A program made the position numbers and the translations under genes. From DASXTB01 sp036505615 (GTDB taxonomy: Bacteria > Acidobacteriota > UBA6911 > JACQSX01), in the NCBI GenBank assembly GCA_036505615.1, contig DASXTB010000384.1:1-19057 (forward strand): 19,057 nucleotides of DNA. Direction: 5' to 3'. How positions within the stretch are numbered: position 1 is the stretch's first letter; each line of letters starts with the position of its first letter. The notes beneath the pieces were generated by a model. It ran no database searches. It was not told the origin of the DNA and worked only from the letters and a program-made list of their open reading frames with translations. Shown in pieces: positions 14,651-19,057 of this stretch.

Positions 14651-16411
14651 CTACCGCTCCCGCCTCAATCTGCTCAATTCCTCGATCCGTCTTGCCAGTC
14701 TCTCCCGCGTCGCGGCCAGCTCTTCCACGTTTCGAGAAAAACTGCTCACATCCACAACCAGGCTCCTTACGGCTTCATCTGCAAATTTCTTGTCTCCCAA
14801 CGATTGCAGCAGCCACAGGTATTCGTAATCCTCAATTCCTTCGCGCAGCAGTTCGAAACGAATGGAAGAAACGGGGCCGTCCACATTCTGCTGGCCGGTG
14901 TATCTTTTCGTATAATTGCCAGGATAGAGAAGCGACCCCTCTCCGTTGAGAACGTATCCGTTGCTGCATAGAAAACCGCTCAGAAAAGTCACTGGATTCT
15001 CCCAGGGATTCGACGTCTGCCGCCAGTAGTTGACGGCCCAGCAGAGGATGCCGTTCATTCCGTAGCGCCACGTGATCCAGGGAACCATCACCGGGTCCAT
15101 GGCCGGAGCGTCAATGAAGTAATTGGGCTGTGGATAGATCTGATCGCAGGAAATGTACCAGGTGATCTCGCCACCTTTGGCTTGCTCTTCGGGAATGGCC
15201 TTCTTTACGGCCGCCTCGTTGAGCGCATTCCCATGAATCGAGAAATTATTGGCAAAGCCTCGTAGTGTGCCCCATTCCGGATGTTCGGAAACGGGCGACC
15301 TGGTGACAAGAAAGGGAACTCGCGGAGCAGCTTGATGCACCAAATGCGCCCATTTGCGCGTGTCGGCAAACTGCTGCGCCGAATTCGGCTCGTCAATCGG
15401 GCTGTTGATGATCAGGCGATCCAGCCAGCCATGCTTGTTGAAATAATCGGCGATTTGCGAGAGATACGATTTCACGCGGTTGTTAAAGCCCTCGGAGAAT
15501 TCGGGGAAGCGGGCGTCCCTAAGCAGCTTTGATGGTCCGACTCCCAGGAGAACTCGCTTGGTTTTCAGCTCGTTCATGAAGTGATCGTAGAGGCCATCGT
15601 CGAATTTCACGGCGACGGCGCCGTCGGCGCGCTCTTCAAACTCCGGCTGCAGCAACTCATTGAACCAGGGCTCCATCCGATGGGCATAAAGAAATTCGTA
15701 GTACTTCTTTGTCAGCGCCCGTAGCTCCAGCGAGCCTGGTTTGACATCATAGTGCGGCGCAAACCAGTTTCCGGAAACATTGATGAACGTCATCAGGTGC
15801 GTTTCGTCAGGTAGCGCAAAGCTGTACACTTTCAGCAGCAGTTTGAGCTGATCGATGGCCTTTCCACTCTGCGTAATGGAAATGGTTCCACTGTAGGTTC
15901 CAGCTTCGGCCTCTTTTGGCACTGTCACGTCTACCCAAACAGCTCGATTCTTTACAAAGCGGCGAAATGGGGCCGTCATGTCGAACGGATCGGAGAGAGG
16001 CGCCAGAGCGTCAGGCCAGAAGCCGGTAGCACCAATGGGGCTGGATTTGCCATAACAAAGGATTACAGGTTCAAAGTAGAGTCGAATCCGATCCTTAGGA
16101 ATTCGACCGGCTGTCGAGACCAGGTCCGAAGCTTCGATCCAAAATCCGGACGCGGCTTTGTCATGGCGGGTTGGCGGCAAAGGTGCGGTGATGACAACCT
16201 GAAAAGGAACATGTTCATTTCTCGCGCCGGCCACCGAGACCGTCTTTGTTTCTGCTGACCAAACCAGGTTGGATTTTTCCAGTTTGTCATCAGGACGCAC
16301 TTTCCGAATACTGGGAACGGCCCAAACCTGAACGTCGGACGGCTCGGAGGGTGAGGCGAGATGCGTGGCTGTCGCTGCAACAATCAAGATGACTAAGGAG
16401 TTCTTAAGCAT
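14651..16411 (-). CDS. Secreted DUF4091-domain protein, putative glycan-active
   Basis: A signal peptide (KNSLVILIVAATATHLAS) is followed by a beta-sandwich-like N-terminal part to about residue 200 (VPFQVVITAP, VWVDVTVPKEAEAGTYSGTI). A TIM-barrel-like region follows, ~205-480, with a conserved DEP at 340-342 (INSPIDEPNS), the place where glycoside hydrolase-like enzymes carry catalytic acids. The DUF4091 signature is at ~510-533: GPVSSIRFELLREGIEDYEYL. The C-terminus is a charged helix. DUF4091 proteins are common in polysaccharide-degrading soil and gut bacteria; no substrate can be assigned here. The ATG is well supported by AGGAG 7 nt upstream (16419-16423). It starts 55 nt after vapC on the same strand, so it may be read partly from the vapBC promoter. 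Confidence 0.88.
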   Translation of the reverse strand: MLKNSLVILIVAATATHLASPSEPSDVQVWAVPSIRKVRPDDKLEKSNLVWSAETKTVSVAGARNEHVPFQVVITAPLPPTRHDKAASGFWIEASDLVSTAGRIPKDRIRLYFEPVILCYGKSSPIGATGFWPDALAPLSDPFDMTAPFRRFVKNRAVWVDVTVPKEAEAGTYSGTISITQSGKAIDQLKLLLKVYSFALPDETHLMTFINVSGNWFAPHYDVKPGSLELRALTKKYYEFLYAHRMEPWFNELLQPEFEERADGAVAVKFDDGLYDHFMNELKTKRVLLGVGPSKLLRDARFPEFSEGFNNRVKSYLSQIADYFNKHGWLDRLIINSPIDEPNSAQQFADTRKWAHLVHQAAPRVPFLVTRSPVSEHPEWGTLRGFANNFSIHGNALNEAAVKKAIPEEQAKGGEITWYISCDQIYPQPNYFIDAPAMDPVMVPWITWRYGMNGILCWAVNYWRQTSNPWENPVTFLSGFLCSNGYVLNGEGSLLYPGNYTKRYTGQQNVDGPVSSIRFELLREGIEDYEYLWLLQSLGDKKFADEAVRSLVVDVSSFSRNVEELAATRERLARRIEELSRLRRER

Positions 16412-16466
16412 GAGCTATCTCCTGCCTGGACAATTGCGCGGCTAACCGAAAAGCTGATCTTCGTTC

Positions 16467-16901
16467 TTACGGTAACAGGGGATTTTCGGTACTCAACTGC
16501 GGGAAGCGGCTGAAATCCCGATCTGCGGTCAGCAGCTTTTCGACTCCGTGTCGAATACAAAGAGCGGCCACCCTTGCATCGTGCACAGCTCCACCAGTGA
16601 CCGCCGATTTTTCCAGAATCATTGCCAAGATATCTGTAAATCCTTGATCTTCGCTCAGCAGTATCACTGTCGGGGATTGCAGCCACCCTTGGATTTGTCT
16701 CAGCGCGTCCCAATACGGAGTCGGGGGCCTGTAGATTCGCTGATGGGTGACCACGGCATAAAACTCATAAAGGCAGGGCCAGGGAATAGCCCACAACGAC
16801 TTACCTTCGGCCAGGGCCGCTATCACCTGGTCGGCCCGACTGTGCCAGGAGGATTCTGCCCGGTGCGCGTATACAAGGACGTTCGTGTCTACGGCAACCA
16901 C
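16467..16901 (-). CDS. vapC: VapC-type PIN-domain toxin
   Basis: PIN-domain ribonuclease toxins cleave RNA, often initiator tRNA or 23S rRNA, when freed from their VapB partner. The four acidic positions of the Mg2+ site are visible: D5 (VAVDTN), E46 (CLYEFYAVV), D108 (VHDAR) and D127 (LTADRDF). Length is 144 aa, usual for the family. It starts at GTG, 3 nt after the vapB stop codon, with GGAG (16908-16911) inside the end of vapB, so the two are translationally coupled. All active-site residues are intact, so the toxin is probably active. The RNA target cannot be read from the sequence. Confidence 0.93.
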   Translation of the reverse strand: MVAVDTNVLVYAHRAESSWHSRADQVIAALAEGKSLWAIPWPCLYEFYAVVTHQRIYRPPTPYWDALRQIQGWLQSPTVILLSEDQGFTDILAMILEKSAVTGGAVHDARVAALCIRHGVEKLLTADRDFSRFPQLSTENPLLP

Positions 16902-16904
16902 ACT

Positions 16905-17144
16905 CTACTCCAGGCGATAGATCAAGTCTCGAATCTTACTCCAGTCTCCCTCCGATACGCCTGGCTGAAGACCATTTCCTTTAAAAGAATGGCGCTTCAG
17001 GCGGAAGGGCCGAGCCGAGCTCTGCTTTGAAAGCCTTTGCCTCAGCGCCTCTTCGACAATTTCCCGCAGCGTCTTATTTTCCCGCACGGCCTGGCGCTTC
17101 GCTTTTTCCAGCAGATCGTCAGCAATATTGATGGTTGTCTTCAT
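16905..17144 (-). CDS. vapB: VapB-type ribbon-helix-helix antitoxin
   Basis: The N-terminus MKTTINIADDLLEKAKRQA, followed by TLREIVEEALRQRL, is the short ribbon-helix-helix DNA-binding fold of VapB antitoxins. The tail, GNGLQPGVSEGDWSKIRDLIYRLE (parts: GLQPGVSEGDW, IRDLIYRLE), is typical of the segment that wraps the PIN toxin. I start at the ATG at 17144 because related antitoxins begin MKTTINI; another ATG at 17156 would add MVSH. It lies directly upstream of vapC, and the start region carries a TATGGCT repeat that looks like its own operator, so autoregulation by the VapBC complex is expected. Confidence 0.9.
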   Translation of the reverse strand: MKTTINIADDLLEKAKRQAVRENKTLREIVEEALRQRLSKQSSARPFRLKRHSFKGNGLQPGVSEGDWSKIRDLIYRLE

Positions 17145-17172
17145 ATGGCTAACCATATCAATTTGTATGGCT
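17143..17172. promoter_or_regulatory. Candidate vapBC operator
   Basis: TATGGCT occurs at 17144-17150 and again at 17166-17172, 22 nt apart (about two helical turns). An inverted CCATAT lies between them, giving ATATGG-CTAA-CCATAT (17143-17158). Ribbon-helix-helix antitoxins typically bind such short repeated half-sites next to their own start codon. This is inference from layout. Confidence 0.45.
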
Positions 17173-17215
17173 GACTGTCAACTCGCCCTCCCTATCGAGG
17201 TTGAGGTTTATCTCG

Positions 17216-17480
17216 CGCTTTCGACAAAATTTGGCGTTAGAACAGCCGACCACGTTCACGTTCACGAGCCTACAGTGCCAGGGCCACAACCGAAACAAAA
17301 AGCCGATCACGGCTAGATGAACGGTGAACCCGCAGCCAAGGATGTAAGAGGCTGTCGGTGAAACCCGAAGGGTTTACAGAGTATGGCCGGCGGCAAAGCC
17401 CGCGCTTTTGCGGTTACCTGCTCTTTGGGTTGTGGCCTTACGGCCGCTGTGGGAACGTGAACGTGGTCGCGATCGGCTTT
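17216..17480. repeat. NACGNN hexamer element, copy D (disrupted)
   Basis: The left part (17218-17268) repeats the flank and terminus of copy C: CTTTCGACAAAATTTGGC, then AGCCGACCACGTTCACG. The middle differs: it carries an inverted copy of the tail module (GGGCCACAACCGAAACAAAA, 17281-17300) and a short palindrome AGCCG-ATCA-CGGCT (17301-17314). About 90 nt without recognisable repeats follow. Then TTTGGGTTGTGGCC (17424-17437) and the right terminus GAACGTGAACGTGGTCGCGATCGGCT end near 17478. It looks like two nested or rearranged copies. It fills most of the vapB/amidohydrolase spacer, in which I see no gene. Confidence 0.7.
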
Positions 17481-17535
17481 AGAGCTCGCATCCGAAAATT
17501 TTTTTATCCCTCTGTCCATCGACGGTCTTTCCGTT

Positions 17536-17541
17536 TATAAC
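17536..17541 (+). promoter_or_regulatory. Possible -10 box of a leaderless promoter
   Basis: TATAAC lies 6 nt before the ATG at 17548, so transcription would begin at about the A of the start codon. The gene has no Shine-Dalgarno, which fits a leaderless mRNA. No good -35 box is visible at the usual spacing. Confidence 0.3.
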
Positions 17542-17547
17542 TGTGCC

Positions 17548-18846
17548 ATGCGATTTTCACACATTCTGACGGTTGCGGCTCTGATTTTCTCATGCCTTCT
17601 GAGCGCGCGCCTTGCCTTTGCTCAGGAGCTCACCATTATCCAAGGCGGCCTCTTGATTGACGGAACCGGCCGGGCCCCTCTTCAGAATTCTCAGGTTGTC
17701 ATTCGCGGCAATCAGATTGAGCATGTCGGACCGCTAGGCAGCTTTCCCATCCCTGCCGGGGCACGTCGAATTGATGCGCGCGGGAAGACGATTCTGCCCG
17801 GATTTGTGGATCTCCATTTTCACATCGCCGATGATCCCACTCTTGTACCGCTCTTTGTCGCTCGCGGCGTCACATCTGCCAGGGATCCAGGGGCCTGGAT
17901 AGAATATTTTGAGCCAGTGAAGCAGTGGGAGCAGGCAAATGGAATCGCGGCCCCTCGACTGTTCCTGTGCGGGCCCCATCTGGACGGTCCCGGCCCAGCA
18001 TACCCGGCAGATTCTGTAGTGATCCTCAGTCCGGAAGAAGCCCGCCTCCGAGTGCAGCGTCAGGTAGCGCAGGGAGCTACGGCGATCAAAGTTTACTTCC
18101 GCCTGCCGCTGGCTTCTATTCGCGCCGCCGCCGAGGAGGCCCACCTCCTGGAAATACCTGTCACTGCGCATCTGGAGATCATCGACGTTCGGGATGCTGT
18201 CGAAGCTGGAGTCAACGGCATTGAGCACATCACGTCCCTGGGATTGCCTTTGGTCCCTCCCATCGAAGCTGAAAAATATCGACAGGCAGTGCTTGCCAAT
18301 AACGACGCCCGGCGCATGGGCCGCTACCGGATGTGGGCGTCCATCGATCCGCACTCACAGGCGGCGCTCGACTTGGCACGATTCCTGAGCGCTAGAAAAA
18401 TCTTTGTCGACCCGACGCTCGCGGTTTTCGAGCGACAGCCCGGCGACAAAGGGGAAGAAATCGACATGATGGTCCGTGCTGTCGCCAACATGAAGACATA
18501 TGTCGGAGTTCTGCACCAGGCGGGTGTCCCCATTGTGGTCGGTTCACATTCCGATGTCCCTCATGCCGCGCGCGGTTTGGCTTATCATCGAGAACTCGAA
18601 TTACTGGTGGAATCGGGTTTGAAGCCGATAGACGTGCTGGTGGCGGCTACCAAGACGGGCGCGCAATTCCTGGGCCGAGATCGAGATCTGGGGACCATCG
18701 AAAAAGGCAAATTGGCCGACATTCTCATTGTTGACGGAAATCCGCTGCAAGATATTCGCAACGCGCGCAATGTATCTGTGGTGATCGCCGATGGGCGAGT
18801 GATTGATCCAAAGCAGATCCCGCAGCTTACTGTGACGAAGAAATGA
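17548..18846 (+). CDS. Secreted amidohydrolase-family metal-dependent hydrolase
   Basis: A signal peptide (RFSHILTVAALIFSCLLSARLAFA, cut near AFA-QE) precedes a complete amidohydrolase. The N-terminal beta strands (IIQGGLLIDGTG, IDARGKTILPGFVDLH) lead to the H90-x-H92 pair. K181 in AIKVYF is a likely carbamylated lysine. H208 (VTAHLE), H227 (GIEHI) and D336 (GSHSD) complete a binuclear metal site. The C-terminal strands KLADILIVDGNPLQDI close the small sandwich domain. At 432 aa it resembles the imidazolonepropionase/prolidase-like secreted group that hydrolyses cyclic amides or dipeptides, but the substrate cannot be told. It stands alone, divergent from vapB, with no partner gene in the window. 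No Shine-Dalgarno is visible. Confidence 0.9.
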   Translation: MRFSHILTVAALIFSCLLSARLAFAQELTIIQGGLLIDGTGRAPLQNSQVVIRGNQIEHVGPLGSFPIPAGARRIDARGKTILPGFVDLHFHIADDPTLVPLFVARGVTSARDPGAWIEYFEPVKQWEQANGIAAPRLFLCGPHLDGPGPAYPADSVVILSPEEARLRVQRQVAQGATAIKVYFRLPLASIRAAAEEAHLLEIPVTAHLEIIDVRDAVEAGVNGIEHITSLGLPLVPPIEAEKYRQAVLANNDARRMGRYRMWASIDPHSQAALDLARFLSARKIFVDPTLAVFERQPGDKGEEIDMMVRAVANMKTYVGVLHQAGVPIVVGSHSDVPHAARGLAYHRELELLVESGLKPIDVLVAATKTGAQFLGRDRDLGTIEKGKLADILIVDGNPLQDIRNARNVSVVIADGRVIDPKQIPQLTVTKK

Positions 18847-18886
18847 GAACCACATTGTTGGAAGATTTGCCCTGAAGAGAAGATCA

Positions 18887-18958
18887 ACAGCCGATCACGA
18901 CCACGCTCACGTTCACGAGTACACCAACGCGCACGCAGCACGACGACGAGAACGTGAG
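18887..18958. repeat. NACGNN hexamer element, copy E (left half)
   Basis: AGCCGATCACGACCACG, starting at 18889, is the same terminus seen at the right ends of copies B and C but in the left-hand orientation. It is followed by hexamers (CTCACGTTCACGAGTACACC) and CACGACGACGAGAACGTGAGG. No matching right half is seen before 18960, so the copy is truncated or one-armed. It begins ~40 nt after the amidohydrolase stop. Confidence 0.68.
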
Positions 18959-18963
18959 GAAAA

Positions 18964-19040
18964 ATTGTAGCGCCGGCCTCCGGCCGGCATTTCCTATATC
19001 GAGATTCGTCAAAGGCCGGCCTGGAGGCCGGCGCTACAAT
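18964..19040. repeat. Double-palindromic inverted repeat (REP/MITE-like)
   Basis: The left arm, 18964-18988 (ATTGTAGCGCCGGCCTCC then GGCCGGC), is mirrored by the right arm, 19015-19040, with one extra base, around a 26-nt loop. Each arm is itself a small palindrome (GCCGGCC-TCC-GGCCGGC), so it can form one long stem or two short ones. A further CTACAATTT at the window edge suggests a continuing copy. Similar TAGCGCCGGCCTCC repeats are, as I recall, common in GC-rich soil bacteria. Confidence 0.75.
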
Positions 19041-19057
19041 CAAGCACGCTACAATTT

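Noticed and set aside
17313..17540. Short open frames in the spacer before the amidohydrolase
   Set aside because: They are composed of repeat copy D sequence, with no start signal or domain.

Overview
The window looks like chromosomal DNA from a soil-type heterotroph, most likely an Acidobacteriota member. That placement is an inference from gene content: a secreted BNR-propeller protein, a DUF5107/TPR protein, a DUF4091 protein, a GHMP sugar kinase, a YtrA-like GntR regulator and a secreted amidohydrolase, all in moderately GC-rich DNA whose spacers are packed with short-period repeats. No phage, plasmid or insertion-sequence genes are visible.

Layout, left to right. 440-5575 is a minus-strand block read from the right: RNase PH (rph), a periplasmic N-acetylmuramoyl-L-alanine amidase, a membrane-anchored GerMN protein, a selenocysteine tRNA (1565-1660) and a GntR regulator. 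The rph/amidase/GerMN linkage resembles the gerM-rph neighbourhood of Firmicutes. 5962-12773 is a plus-strand pair: a large secreted ten-bladed BNR/sortilin-like propeller protein followed by a DUF5107 + TPR protein. 12935-17144 is a minus-strand block, read from the right: vapB-vapC toxin-antitoxin, DUF4091 putative glycan-active protein, galactokinase-like kinase. 17548-18846 is a plus-strand secreted amidohydrolase. The mutarotase-like DUF5107 domain, galactokinase and DUF4091 protein suggest a loose carbohydrate theme, but they are not one operon.

The striking feature is the spacer DNA. Almost every spacer longer than about 150 nt contains a degenerate short tandem array, and the unit differs between spacers: NACGNN (6 nt, five loci), AAAGTCN, GTCAWCR, NACCCAA and TTCTGCY (all 7 nt), and NGACRCGG, CTGCCAAC and TCCCCCAC (8 nt). 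Several occur as an array followed by its inverted complement, giving long imperfect hairpins. Arrays run flush to coding sequence: they end at the stop codons of GerMN, the amidase and rph, start inside the amidase start codon, and run into the coding frame of the DUF5107 protein, where one supplies most of the signal peptide and no ATG, GTG or TTG start remains. The closest described parallel I know is the heptanucleotide STRR repeats of heterocystous cyanobacteria. This family of families is the best candidate here for something poorly described.
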